From: GWF2-43-63 sp964559205 | GTDB lineage: Bacteria; Bacteroidota; Bacteroidia; Bacteroidales; DTU049 | Assembly (NCBI GenBank): GCA_964559205.1 | Contig: CAZLHV010000139.1 | Coordinates: 1-8,466 of the forward strand | Length of the DNA stretch: 8,466 bases | Direction of reading: 5' to 3' | Part shown: positions 1 to 6,880 of the stretch, in pieces | Position numbering within the stretch: position 1 is the stretch's first letter | How the letters are laid out: every line of letters begins with the position of its first letter | Made by a program: the position numbers and the translations under genes | The notes under the pieces: generated by a model | The model's database searches: none | What the model saw: only the letters and a program-made list of their open reading frames with translations | Told to the model about the DNA's origin: nothing

Positions 1-455
1 CCATTGAATCGATTCGTTACATGTATATTTCCGACGACATTGTACGTACTGCTGTGATCAGATCATACAGTGCTGTACCTGCTCACTTCGTTTTTGCCGT
101 GTTTATGGGTTATTTTATGGGTCAGGCACGATTCACCTACCGTGCAAAACGGTTCAAGCTGGTTCTCACTGGTGTTCTTGCCGCTATTGCTGCTCACGGC
201 ACCTACGATTTCTTCCTCCTTGCCTACTGGATGCCCCCGGCATTCAGCCTTTTGTCGTTCGTGTTTTTATTTGCTGCACTTGTTTTCTCAGTGTGGCTGA
301 TCAGAAAAGCACAAAAAAGATCGCCTTTCGTCAGGCGACGCAAGTGGAAAAACAATCTGGCACAGGCTCAGCAGGCTGAATTCCGCAACTTTTTGGAAGG
401 CCAGAAAGCCATGCTGAAGAAAAGAGCTGAAAACAGAAAACGCAAAAACGAATAA
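1..455 (+). CDS. PrsW family intramembrane protease, C-terminal part (5' end outside window)
   Basis: The reading frame is open from the first bases, so this is the 3' end of a longer gene; the first ATG at 21 is probably internal. The bases before it encode IESIRY, resembling the FxxxEN-type motif of PrsW proteases, with a candidate catalytic glutamate. Counting from the ATG at 21, an arginine and AHFVFAVFMGYFMGQA (His22) follow, then AHGTYDFF (His59, Asp63). These match the two conserved histidine motifs of the PrsW/CPBP-like group. Helices lie at about 18-36, 47-68 and 73-95. A strongly basic, probably cytoplasmic tail of about 50 residues ends the protein. PrsW of Bacillus cleaves an anti-sigma factor in the membrane; the substrate here is unknown. 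The gene converges with the tRNA-His gene. Confidence 0.75.
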   Translation, partial: IESIRYMYISDDIVRTAVIRSYSAVPAHFVFAVFMGYFMGQARFTYRAKRFKLVLTGVLAAIAAHGTYDFFLLAYWMPPAFSLLSFVFLFAALVFSVWLIRKAQKRSPFVRRRKWKNNLAQAQQAEFRNFLEGQKAMLKKRAENRKRKNE

Positions 456-484
456 AAAAAGCCACCTCGTGAAGAGATGGCTTT
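454..484 (-). terminator. Rho-independent terminator of the tRNA-His gene
   Basis: On the minus strand the hairpin has an 11-bp stem (AAAGCCA, U-G wobble, CUC paired with GAG..UGGCUUU), a five-base loop UUCAC, and a run of seven U. The one mismatch on the plus strand is a G-U wobble on the minus strand. The U-run exists only for minus-strand transcription. It starts one base after the tRNA 3' end. The U-run lies on the last bases of the converging protease gene, whose stop codon is 453-455. Confidence 0.85.
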
Positions 485-485
485 G

Positions 486-560
486 GGTGAAATATGGGAT
501 TCGAACCCACGACCCTCAGAACCACAATCTGATGCTCTAACCGACTGAGCTAATTTCACC
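486..560 (-). tRNA. tRNA-His (anticodon GTG)
   Basis: The reverse complement of 486-560 folds as a complete tRNA of 75 bases. The acceptor stem is GTGAAAT paired with ATTTCAC. The D-arm contains AGCTCAGTCGGTTAGAGC, the anticodon arm CAGATTGTGGTTCTG gives anticodon GTG, and the T-arm has GGTTCGAATCC. An extra 5' G (G-1) faces discriminator C73, the hallmark identity element of bacterial tRNA-His. The 3' CCA is not encoded and must be added after transcription. The minus-strand open frames across it are artefacts. Confidence 0.97.
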
Positions 561-574
561 ATGATTTGGGAGTG

Positions 575-607
575 CAAAAATAGAAAAAGTTTTCAATATA
601 TCACCAA
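575..607 (-). promoter_or_regulatory. Probable Bacteroidota-type promoter of the tRNA-His gene
   Basis: On the minus strand TATTTTTG (582 to 575) matches the TAnnTTTG -7 box exactly. A TTGG (607-604), three of four bases of the -33 TTTG, lies 21 bases upstream. The box ends 15 bases before the mature tRNA 5' end, leaving a short leader for RNase P to remove. Confidence 0.55.
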
Positions 608-685
608 TTATGCTTTGCGTTTTTTTTATCCTGAACCAAATTCAGATTGTACTCAGCATGAAAAACAGTCCAAATTTGATCACAT

Positions 686-1123
686 TTAATTTCGACGATT
701 AAAAAGCAGGGCATCGATGCTCAACTTACCGGGTCCGGCCATAAAAGAAATGACCGACACCACAAAAAGGGTTAGCGCGTATTCCATGCCGTTATCTTCA
801 AGCAAAAAAGCATCGCCATGTACCGCCAGCACTGCCACCGCCATGGTCACCGCCAGACTCAGGGCACTTAATCTGGTGAGAAAACCAAAAAACAGAAAAA
901 TGGCTCCAAAGAATTCGGCAAAAACAGCCAAATAGGCCAGAAATAGGGGAATACCAAGGCCCTCGCTCATAAACTGGGTAGTGGCCTCGAGGCCAAAGCC
1001 GCCATACCAGCCAAGCATTTTTTGTGAGCCATGCATAAAAAATACAATGGCAAGAATGAGCCGGGGCAATAATGCGAGCAAAGAATGAGACGCTATGGGC
1101 TGTGTAGAAAAGAGTTGTTTCAT
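686..1123 (-). CDS. DoxX family membrane protein
   Basis: A 145-residue, four-helix membrane protein, the usual length for DoxX. Helices lie at about 15-32, 58-80, 84-102 and 113-131. Family-typical residues are visible: Arg21 in helix 1, then HGSQK (31-35), Glu70 in helix 2, and FLTRLSA (81-87) opening helix 3. DoxX/DoxD proteins are inner-membrane proteins, some tied to quinone-linked thiosulfate oxidation or redox homeostasis; most have no assigned reaction. I chose the ATG at 1123 (MKQLFSTQ). The in-frame ATG at 1159 lies upstream of the promoter box at 1140-1147 and would add a non-conserved 12-residue extension. The leader is A-rich without a Shine-Dalgarno. The gene is divergent from the membrane-protein gene at 1236. 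Confidence 0.88.
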   Translation of the reverse strand: MKQLFSTQPIASHSLLALLPRLILAIVFFMHGSQKMLGWYGGFGLEATTQFMSEGLGIPLFLAYLAVFAEFFGAIFLFFGFLTRLSALSLAVTMAVAVLAVHGDAFLLEDNGMEYALTLFVVSVISFMAGPGKLSIDALLFNRRN

Positions 1124-1139
1124 TTTATTTGGATTTATG

Positions 1140-1170
1140 CAAAGATAAACATGCCACATGGCAATTGAAA
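1140..1170 (-). promoter_or_regulatory. Promoter of the doxX-like gene
   Basis: On the minus strand TATCTTTG (1147 to 1140) is a perfect TAnnTTTG box. TTTC (1170-1167) sits 19 bases upstream, three of four bases of the -33 TTTG. The box ends 16 bases before the chosen ATG at 1123, which supports that start. The spacer contains the inverted repeat TGCCA-CA-TGGCA (1152-1163), a possible operator. Confidence 0.6.
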
Positions 1171-1207
1171 GTCAACATGATGATCATCAGCATTTGAAAA
1201 AAAATAA

Positions 1208-1215
1208 TACTTTTG
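1208..1215 (+). promoter_or_regulatory. Possible -7 box for the four-helix membrane protein gene
   Basis: TACTTTTG matches TAnnTTTG exactly and ends 20 bases before the ATG at 1236. No good -33 TTTG is present at the usual spacing; that position is instead occupied by the perfect palindrome TGATGATCATCA (1178-1189). This could mean an activator-dependent or repressed promoter, or a chance match. Confidence 0.4.
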
Positions 1216-1235
1216 ATGTCCGCAAAATAAGGTAT

Positions 1236-1691
1236 ATGAAAACAAGAAAAAGACCTTTGATTTTCACCGTATTAACTTTCTTTTCGATGGGAGGTGGATT
1301 TCTTGGAGTGCTGATAGGCATTTTGAGCATTATAGACGTTGAACTGATCAGGGTATTTGCTCGCATACCTGGCTACGCATCGATCTTTTCGCTAACCACA
1401 CAGTCACACATGCTTTACCCATATGTGAAGGTTCTGTTGTACGGTATTTCATTTGCCGGAGCACTTTTTATGTTTCAAAGCAAGCGAAAAGGTTTCTTCA
1501 TGTATTCAGGTGCCCAGTTAATCCTGCTCATTGTACCCTACCTGATGTGGAATGAGATCCCTGTGGTGGTGTTTTTCACCGATTTGCCCGACATGATTTT
1601 TACATTTGCCTTCATTGGGGCATATTCGCTTTACCTGTCAAGCACATTGAAACAGGATCAGTTGGCAGACGCCACTGGAACAGAGAAGTAA
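1236..1691 (+). CDS. Unrecognised four-helix integral membrane protein
   Basis: I do not recognise a named family. From the ATG at 1236 the protein has 151 residues with four hydrophobic segments at about 8-32, 62-80, 86-105 and 110-134, a basic N-terminus (MKTRKR) and a short polar C-terminus. The pattern KRKGFFMYSGAQLILLI before helix 3 resembles that of many uncharacterised small Bacteroidota membrane proteins (from memory). A longer frame begins at 1158, but its first 26 residues are hydrophilic and would overlap the promoter region, so I prefer 1236. The last 34 bases overlap the 3' end of the converging histidine kinase gene. No function can be assigned. Confidence 0.7.
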   Translation: MKTRKRPLIFTVLTFFSMGGGFLGVLIGILSIIDVELIRVFARIPGYASIFSLTTQSHMLYPYVKVLLYGISFAGALFMFQSKRKGFFMYSGAQLILLIVPYLMWNEIPVVVFFTDLPDMIFTFAFIGAYSLYLSSTLKQDQLADATGTEK

Positions 1692-3736
1692 AAGGTGGTT
1701 CCCTCGCCTGCGACACTTTCGACCCAAATGCGGCCGTTGTTTCGTTCTACAAAGTCTTTACACAAAACCAGTCCGAGTCCGCTGCCCTTCTCACTAGCAG
1801 TTCCGGTGCGGATATATGTGTGACCGAGGTCGAAAAGTGTGGCCATTTTATCTTCATCAATACCAATACCACTGTCCTTCACACTAAAAATGCATTCTTT
1901 GCGATGCACATGATAGCCAACAGTGATCGAGCCGCCCTGAGGTGTAAATTTTACTGCGTTTGATAGCAGATTGCGCATCACGGTATTGAGCATATTGGCA
2001 TCGGCATACACCTGAATGTCCTGCCCATGATAGTCGCGGTGCAACGAAATATTCTTTGCCTTCATGGCCACTTCGTGAAGATCTATGTTGTCATCGGGAA
2101 CTGAACTCGCCTGAATGTGGGTGGCACTGACCTTAATTTTGCCGGTTTGTGAACGGGACCAAAGCAGAAGGTTTTCGAGAAGAGTTCCGGTACGGTTGAC
2201 GATTTTTTCGAATTCGTCGATCAGGGTCATTCTCTCTTCGGCATCGAGGCTGTCGAAATCACGTCGGAGAATTCGGACAAAGCTTACCATGCTGGCAAGT
2301 GGATTCCTTAAGTCGTGCGAAATGATAGAGAAAAACTGATCCTTGGAACGATTCGATTCAGCAAGATTCGACTCACTGAGCTTAAGTTGCTCATTGATCA
2401 CCAGGAGTTGCCGGTTGACCTCATCGAGTCTTCGGCTGTTTTTGCGTCGCTCAGATGACTGATAAATCAGCAACCCAATCAATACGACCGCAAATGCAAG
2501 ACCGATGAGCAAATAATAGCGGATAAAACGGCTGTTTTCAATTTTCAGCTGATCGATAAGGGATTGTTGCCTCAGGATTTTATTTTCAGATTCCAGCTGA
2601 GTGATGGCGCTTTTTTTCTCAACATCGGCCATGTATTTCAGTTGATCGTGGCCAAAAACCGAATCGTTGAGGGCCATTTGCATGGAGCGGGCTTCATAGG
2701 CACCTTTGAAATTTCCACGCGATGCATGAATATCTGCTACAAGCTTGTAAGCATCGATCATTTCTTTGCGGGCACCGAGTTCTCCGGCAAGCTTAAGCGC
2801 TTCGCCAAGTTCGGCAAGTGCACGATCGGGCTGCCCCATTTGCTGATACACGGCCCCAATGTTGATGCGCGTAATCAGGATGCTATGCTTGTCGCCAATC
2901 TTCACTTTCATGTCCAGCGACAAGTGATAATACTCAAGAGCTTTTTGAAAATCTCCTGCTTCGTTGGCCATGAGCCCGATGTTCCCGTATGCAATTGATA
3001 ACAGGCGGTGATCGTTGTACTCCTTACCAATGGCCACACATTTATGAAGCAGATTTTCCGCTTCATCTCGCCGGTTGGTTTTATTATAAACAATGGCTAT
3101 ATTCAAATATACTTTCGCCATGCCGCGCTTGTCGCCGGAGGAAGAAAAAATTTCGAGCGACTTCTGATAATTATTTAGCGACGATGAGAAATTGCCCATG
3201 TTGTCGTAAATAATGCCCATCAGGTTGTAGGCCATCGCCATACCTTCAAGATAGTTAGCCTGTCGGGCATAAACCAAAGCATTCGACGCTTGTTCAAGCG
3301 CCTTCGGATACTCAGCCAAACGGTTGCTGACAGACGAAAGATTCATGTAGCAATCCGAAACTCCTTCAAGGTTGCCCAACTTTCGATACAGGGTGAGCGC
3401 CCTTTCAAGATAGGTGAACGCCATGGCATATTCGCCCCTGATGATTTTTAGTTCCCCAAGTGCCTTGTTCGTTTCGGCCAGCCCAAAAGAATACTCCATG
3501 CTGTCACTGAGCGATAATGACTGCTGCAAATACTTTTCAGCTGCTGCAGCATCGGTGCGTGAGTACTCTTTTGCCAAAGCAATATAGACACCCACCCGAG
3601 CAGTATCCGACTTGATCTGAAGCAACTTTTCCAGGCTATCGGCTTTATCTTTCTGCCCACAGACAGACATAGTAAACCCCATTGCCAGTATTGCCAAAAA
3701 CAAAAAGCGGTAAAGGTTCAAAATAGACATCTTCAT
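1658..3736 (-). CDS. Sensor histidine kinase with periplasmic TPR sensor region
   Basis: A 692-residue two-component sensor kinase. A hydrophobic signal segment at about 6-24 leads to a periplasmic region of TPR-type helical repeats (about 45-370; recurrent A-x-x-Y-x-N-[IM]-G patterns). A short coiled coil and one transmembrane helix (about 404-426) follow. A cytoplasmic coiled coil leads to the HisKA domain with phospho-acceptor His474 in FFSIISHDLRNPL. The HATPase domain has its N-box (NLLSNAVKF, 589-597), G1 (DSGIGI, 621-626) and G2 (GSGLGL, 651-656). All key residues are present. It should autophosphorylate and pass phosphate to a response regulator, but none is fused or adjacent, so it is an orphan. 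SVCGQ after the signal segment is not a proper lipobox. The start at 3736 is chosen because the frame's first Met (3757) lies upstream of a promoter-like box; Met at 3730 is also possible. Confidence 0.92.
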   Translation of the reverse strand: MKMSILNLYRFLFLAILAMGFTMSVCGQKDKADSLEKLLQIKSDTARVGVYIALAKEYSRTDAAAAEKYLQQSLSLSDSMEYSFGLAETNKALGELKIIRGEYAMAFTYLERALTLYRKLGNLEGVSDCYMNLSSVSNRLAEYPKALEQASNALVYARQANYLEGMAMAYNLMGIIYDNMGNFSSSLNNYQKSLEIFSSSGDKRGMAKVYLNIAIVYNKTNRRDEAENLLHKCVAIGKEYNDHRLLSIAYGNIGLMANEAGDFQKALEYYHLSLDMKVKIGDKHSILITRINIGAVYQQMGQPDRALAELGEALKLAGELGARKEMIDAYKLVADIHASRGNFKGAYEARSMQMALNDSVFGHDQLKYMADVEKKSAITQLESENKILRQQSLIDQLKIENSRFIRYYLLIGLAFAVVLIGLLIYQSSERRKNSRRLDEVNRQLLVINEQLKLSESNLAESNRSKDQFFSIISHDLRNPLASMVSFVRILRRDFDSLDAEERMTLIDEFEKIVNRTGTLLENLLLWSRSQTGKIKVSATHIQASSVPDDNIDLHEVAMKAKNISLHRDYHGQDIQVYADANMLNTVMRNLLSNAVKFTPQGGSITVGYHVHRKECIFSVKDSGIGIDEDKMATLFDLGHTYIRTGTASEKGSGLGLVLCKDFVERNNGRIWVESVAGEGTTFYFSVPVASAN

Positions 3737-3745
3737 TCGTGGGGA

Positions 3746-3775
3746 CAAATATAACATTTATCTCATATAACCAGA
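3746..3775 (-). promoter_or_regulatory. Probable promoter of the histidine kinase gene
   Basis: On the minus strand TATATTTG (3753 to 3746) fits TAnnTTTG exactly. The -33 region is weak: TCTG (3775-3772) lies 18 bases upstream with three of four matching bases. The box ends only 9 bases before the ATG at 3736, so the mRNA would be almost leaderless from that codon, or have a leader of roughly 10 bases if Met at 3730 is used. Confidence 0.45.
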
Positions 3776-4057
3776 ACTTTCATACAAAAATATGCATAGC
3801 TATCGATAAAATAAGCGTATTAATACGTATATTCATCGATATTTCGATTGAAAATGAGATATTTACGTTTTATTGACTTCTTTCGTGTTTACTATTTGAT
3901 AACCCAAATGGATAATAAAACAGTAAATCCATCTTGTGGATTTTGCAGACTTAAAGTATTACATATCAATTTAATACACTTGAGAAATTTTAAACAGATC
4001 AGGCATGTAGATACCGCTTTGCCTGTTTCGAATTCAGCATTCAGGACAAAAAGATCG
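3754..4057. other. AT-rich intergenic region with palindrome cluster
   Basis: I see no convincing gene here. An 86-codon plus-strand frame from 3848 has no domain-like pattern and no promoter. Between 3791 and 3840 lie several palindromes: TATGCATA (3791-3798), TATCGATA (3801-3808), CGTATTAATACG (3816-3827) and ATCGAT (3835-3840). They sit 40-90 bases upstream of the histidine kinase promoter box and may bind a regulator. A 7-bp hairpin (AAATCCA..TGGATTT, 3925-3943) followed by only one further T is too weak to call a terminator. Confidence 0.5.
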
Positions 4058-4100
4058 AAAAAATTGCACCGGAATAAAGTGGTGACTGACTGTGTGCAAT
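4058..4100 (-). terminator. Possible terminator of the small membrane protein gene
   Basis: On the minus strand ATTGCAC (4100-4094) pairs with GTGCAAT (4069-4063) across a 24-base loop and runs into a U-tract (4063-4058). Adjacent A-U and G-U pairs can extend the stem at the cost of the U-tract. It starts one base after the stop codon at 4102-4104. The long loop makes it weaker than the tRNA terminator. Confidence 0.45.
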
Positions 4101-4101
4101 C

Positions 4102-4293
4102 TCAATGAAAGAAACCATCCCCATGATTCTTGTTTTTCTTATAGTACGCTCTCTCGACAAAATAAACAATTACAAGTACAAGAATGAGCACAATATTCCA
4201 CACGTTATAATGAACCCGATTGCTTAGAAATCTGATCATGATGAGCCCAATCAGCAAAATGAAAATCACAATATTATACCCTCTTCTTCTCAT
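4102..4293 (-). CDS. Small two-helix membrane protein, unrecognised
   Basis: A 63-residue protein starting at the ATG at 4293 (MRRRGYN). It has a basic N-terminus, two transmembrane segments (about 7-22 and 31-46) separated by a short loop RFLSNRVHYN, and a basic, His-containing tail. The frame can be extended to a GTG at 4311, which I reject because the ATG gives a typical positive N-terminus. Support for a real gene is the clean hydrophobic periodicity, positive-inside arrangement, and a possible terminator hairpin just after the stop. No clear TAnnTTTG promoter was found upstream. It stands alone in an AT-rich intergenic stretch. I cannot assign a function. Confidence 0.6.
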   Translation of the reverse strand: MRRRGYNIVIFILLIGLIMIRFLSNRVHYNVWNIVLILVLVIVYFVERAYYKKNKNHGDGFFH

Positions 4294-4719
4294 GTTCTCA
4301 GGTCTTAACACTTACGAAAGAAACGTTTTATGCCCCATGATTCAACCTTCGCGGCTTAAATAAGGGAATGTCGGATTGGGTTACGTATCCAGAAAAACGC
4401 ATATCTTGAACAAAATGGTGTTTGATATGCCAAAGTTAAGCAAAATGAATACATCGGCTATAACATCATTACATCAAGGATCGTTTCTAGGTAGTTATGG
4501 AAAGCATTGCATTGTCCGAATCATTTCTATCTCAAAAATGCACCCTGAAATTCAAGAAAAAACACACTCAAAATGGATGGATCATGCCTTTTCTCAGCCA
4601 ATTTGATTTAACACGATTAAAATGAGTCACTGAAAATGAATCATTAACTTTTGCTGCTTCAATGCAGTAACTGCAACTCAAGAGCGCATAATGCTGTGGA
4701 TAAAAAAAACGTACTTTTT
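4294..4719. other. Intergenic region upstream of the prkA-like operon with short repeats
   Basis: About 430 bases with no convincing gene. A 76-codon plus frame beginning with TTG at 4376 has no recognisable features and no promoter. Near the operon there is a 14-base-spaced direct repeat AAAATGAgTCA (4619-4629) and AAAATGAaTCA (4633-4643), each holding TGAnTCA. An inverted repeat TGCAGT-A-ACTGCA (4663-4675) lies about 45 bases upstream of the -33 box. These are candidate regulator sites. I found no riboswitch or RNA gene that I can support. Confidence 0.4.
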
Positions 4720-4750
4720 TTTGCGTCAAAGCAAATTTCGGCTTATCTTG
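4720..4750 (+). promoter_or_regulatory. Probable promoter of the prkA-yeaH operon
   Basis: TTTG (4720-4723, at the end of a T-run) is followed after 20 bases by TATCTTG (4744-4750), which lacks one T of TAnnTTTG. It ends 34 bases before the ATG at 4785. Spacing and composition suit a Bacteroidota housekeeping-sigma promoter, though the -7 box is imperfect. That would fit a regulated or stress-induced promoter. Confidence 0.5.
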
Positions 4751-4784
4751 TGTCCGGAATTTAACAAGTAAAAAATATATCGCT

Positions 4785-6866
4785 ATGGCAAAAAAATCAT
4801 CATCGCCGGCTCAACAACGTCAGGGCTCACTGGCCGAACACATCGCGCTTGTCAACAATGGGCAACGCCGCTTTGAGAATGTATTCCAATCGGTTTCTCG
4901 CATGATTCTCGATGGTCCGGGAAAAGTCGAAAAGGTTACCATTAACGGAAAAACAACCTATGATTTCAGAATTTTCCGCGATGGCCGCAAACACATTGTG
5001 GGCATGTACGACGAAATCAACAGCTTTGTGTCGTTCGTAAAGGACGCTGCCGAAGGTGGCAGTTCGGCCGAAATGGCTTTTGTGCTCATTGGTGAACCCG
5101 GAAACGGAAAAACTTTTTTTGTTGATTTTTTGGGAACCAAATACCGTGAATTTATTTCACAGCCTGAAAACATGCGATACACCTTCCGTTTTAATCACAC
5201 CGACCTTACCGGTCGCTACGGAAAAATTAACCGCATCGAAAGCCAAACCTACGAAGATCCGATGGTGCTGGCCATGAACTTGTTTGAACATGAAAAAGAC
5301 AATCGTTTGTTTTTATCGAAAGCAGGATACAGCGATGCCCGCATCGAAAAAATGTTTAAGGCATGGCGTCCGCTGGGAGCATGTTCATATTTCATTTACA
5401 ATCAAATGCTTGACCATTACGGGTCGGTTGAAAAAGTTCTCGAAAACATCGATATCGTGCCCATTCCGGTCAGCGAATCGAGGGGCACACTTACCGGCAA
5501 GTATGCCGCCAAAGATAAAATCACATCGAGTGCCGTCGATTTGCTGGGCGACGAAAGCATCAGCCGTCTCCTCCATCTGGCCGATGCCGACAATCCGTAC
5601 CGTTTCGATTTGCGCCGAGGTGCCCTGGCACGTGTGGCCGGTGGCGGAATTCATTTTGCTGATGAAATTTTCAAAAACAAACGCGACCTCGTTCAGGTAT
5701 ATTTGGGAGTGATTCAAAACCGGAGCATCGAAATCGAAGGGTTCAAATGGCCTCTCGATACACTCATTGTAGCCACTTCGAACAACGCCGAGTTTGCACG
5801 TTTTCAGGAAGAGAAGGAACAGGCGCCGATCATCGACCGTTGCCGCCTGACCTACATGTCGCACAACACCAACCTGCATTTGCAGAAAAAACTTACAGGC
5901 TATGCCCTTGGCGGAATCGAGAAAACAAATTTCATGGGCAAGAAACTGCACATCGATCCAAATCTGAATCAGGCGATCTCTACAGCGTTTATTCTGACCC
6001 GTATGCCGGGTAACGAGAAGCTGAATCCGGTTGAAATGATGAAACTGGCAGCCGGAGAGGTTGCCGGTGAAAAAAGCATGCGCACCCTGGCCGAGGTGGT
6101 GAATGAACTGAATTCGGATCCCGATATCACACGCCGTTTTGGACAAAAGGGGCTTGGACACCGAAATCTTGGTCGTGCGATTCAGATTTTACTCGAACAA
6201 AGCGAAACCCAGGAGGGCGAGTGCATGTATGCCTACGACGTTTTTCATGCCATCGACAAAGTGATTCTCGATTATGTACAGGATCAGAACGACCGCATCA
6301 AATTTCAGAATGACATCAAAATTGCCCGGCGACTGCATCGCGAAAATGTGATGACAGCTATTTTTAATGCCTATATGAACGAAGCCAATGCCATTGAAAA
6401 AGATGTGATGAACTATGTAAACATGGTGATTGGTATGGATGCAAAAAACCTGGGACCCAATCGCGTGTGGACCTATCAGGATCCACAAACCAAAAAACTG
6501 GTGAGTGTCCGCATCGACGAATCGTACATCAACAGTGTTGAAGAACGTCTCGGACTCAAGAGCGAAGAACAGAAACAGAGTTTCAGAACCACCATTACTA
6601 AAATTTACGGGCAGAAAATGATCACCGAGCCCAACTACAATTTTATGGATAACAACGATCTGGTAAAAGCAGTAACCGATGTTCGCCTCAAAAGCGATAT
6701 TGCCGGTGCCGGAAGTCTGGTAGGAGCCCTGTCGAACCGAAACAACGAAGAAAACAACCGCCTCTATAACCGAATGATCGACACCATGATGAATGTACTG
6801 GGTTATTGCCACACCTGCGCCGAGAAAACCATTGAGTATTTCTGTACGCAGGATGATGTGAATTGA
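4785..6866 (+). CDS. prkA: PrkA/YeaG-type AAA+ serine protein kinase
   Basis: A 693-residue, cytoplasmic-looking protein with the full PrkA layout, somewhat longer than the roughly 640 residues of E. coli YeaG. The AAA+ part has a Walker A motif GEPGNGKT (103-110) and a Walker-B-like segment GGGIHFADEIFK (286-297, Asp293-Glu294). A sensor-like SNNAEFARF (332-340) leads to PIIDRCRL (348-355), the equivalent of the SNESEW...FLDR segment of YeaG. The C-terminal PrkA domain (about 490-693) keeps counterparts of YeaG motifs such as YQDPQTKKL and RMIDTMMNVLGY. PrkA proteins were first described as kinases and later also studied as AAA+ ATPases/proteases; which activity applies here is unknown. The protein ends in a Cys-His cluster (CHTC, then Cys687). 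It is the first gene of an operon with the YeaH-type gene, 14 bases from its ATG. The leader is A-rich and has no Shine-Dalgarno. Confidence 0.92.
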   Translation: MAKKSSSPAQQRQGSLAEHIALVNNGQRRFENVFQSVSRMILDGPGKVEKVTINGKTTYDFRIFRDGRKHIVGMYDEINSFVSFVKDAAEGGSSAEMAFVLIGEPGNGKTFFVDFLGTKYREFISQPENMRYTFRFNHTDLTGRYGKINRIESQTYEDPMVLAMNLFEHEKDNRLFLSKAGYSDARIEKMFKAWRPLGACSYFIYNQMLDHYGSVEKVLENIDIVPIPVSESRGTLTGKYAAKDKITSSAVDLLGDESISRLLHLADADNPYRFDLRRGALARVAGGGIHFADEIFKNKRDLVQVYLGVIQNRSIEIEGFKWPLDTLIVATSNNAEFARFQEEKEQAPIIDRCRLTYMSHNTNLHLQKKLTGYALGGIEKTNFMGKKLHIDPNLNQAISTAFILTRMPGNEKLNPVEMMKLAAGEVAGEKSMRTLAEVVNELNSDPDITRRFGQKGLGHRNLGRAIQILLEQSETQEGECMYAYDVFHAIDKVILDYVQDQNDRIKFQNDIKIARRLHRENVMTAIFNAYMNEANAIEKDVMNYVNMVIGMDAKNLGPNRVWTYQDPQTKKLVSVRIDESYINSVEERLGLKSEEQKQSFRTTITKIYGQKMITEPNYNFMDNNDLVKAVTDVRLKSDIAGAGSLVGALSNRNNEENNRLYNRMIDTMMNVLGYCHTCAEKTIEYFCTQDDVN

Positions 6867-6880
6867 AAGACCGCAACAAC

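Noticed and set aside
368..577. Minus-strand open frames over the tRNA gene (69 and 64 codons)
   Set aside because: They translate the tRNA-His sequence itself (the familiar AQSVRASDCGSEGRGFES-type artefact).
3925..3943. Hairpin AAATCCA..TGGATTT as a terminator or small RNA
   Set aside because: Only a 7-bp AT-rich stem with a very short T-run, and no plus-strand gene upstream for it to terminate.
3848..4108. 86-codon plus-strand frame
   Set aside because: No domain, no hydrophobic pattern, no promoter, low-complexity AT-rich composition, and it overlaps the terminator and 3' end of the better-supported small membrane gene.
4376..4606. 76-codon plus-strand frame with TTG start
   Set aside because: Rare start codon, no promoter and no recognisable pattern; likely chance.
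5385..6161. 258-codon minus-strand frame inside prkA, and a 207-codon one at 6189-6812
   Set aside because: They are antisense shadows of the prkA frame; the plus-strand protein has full conserved motifs.
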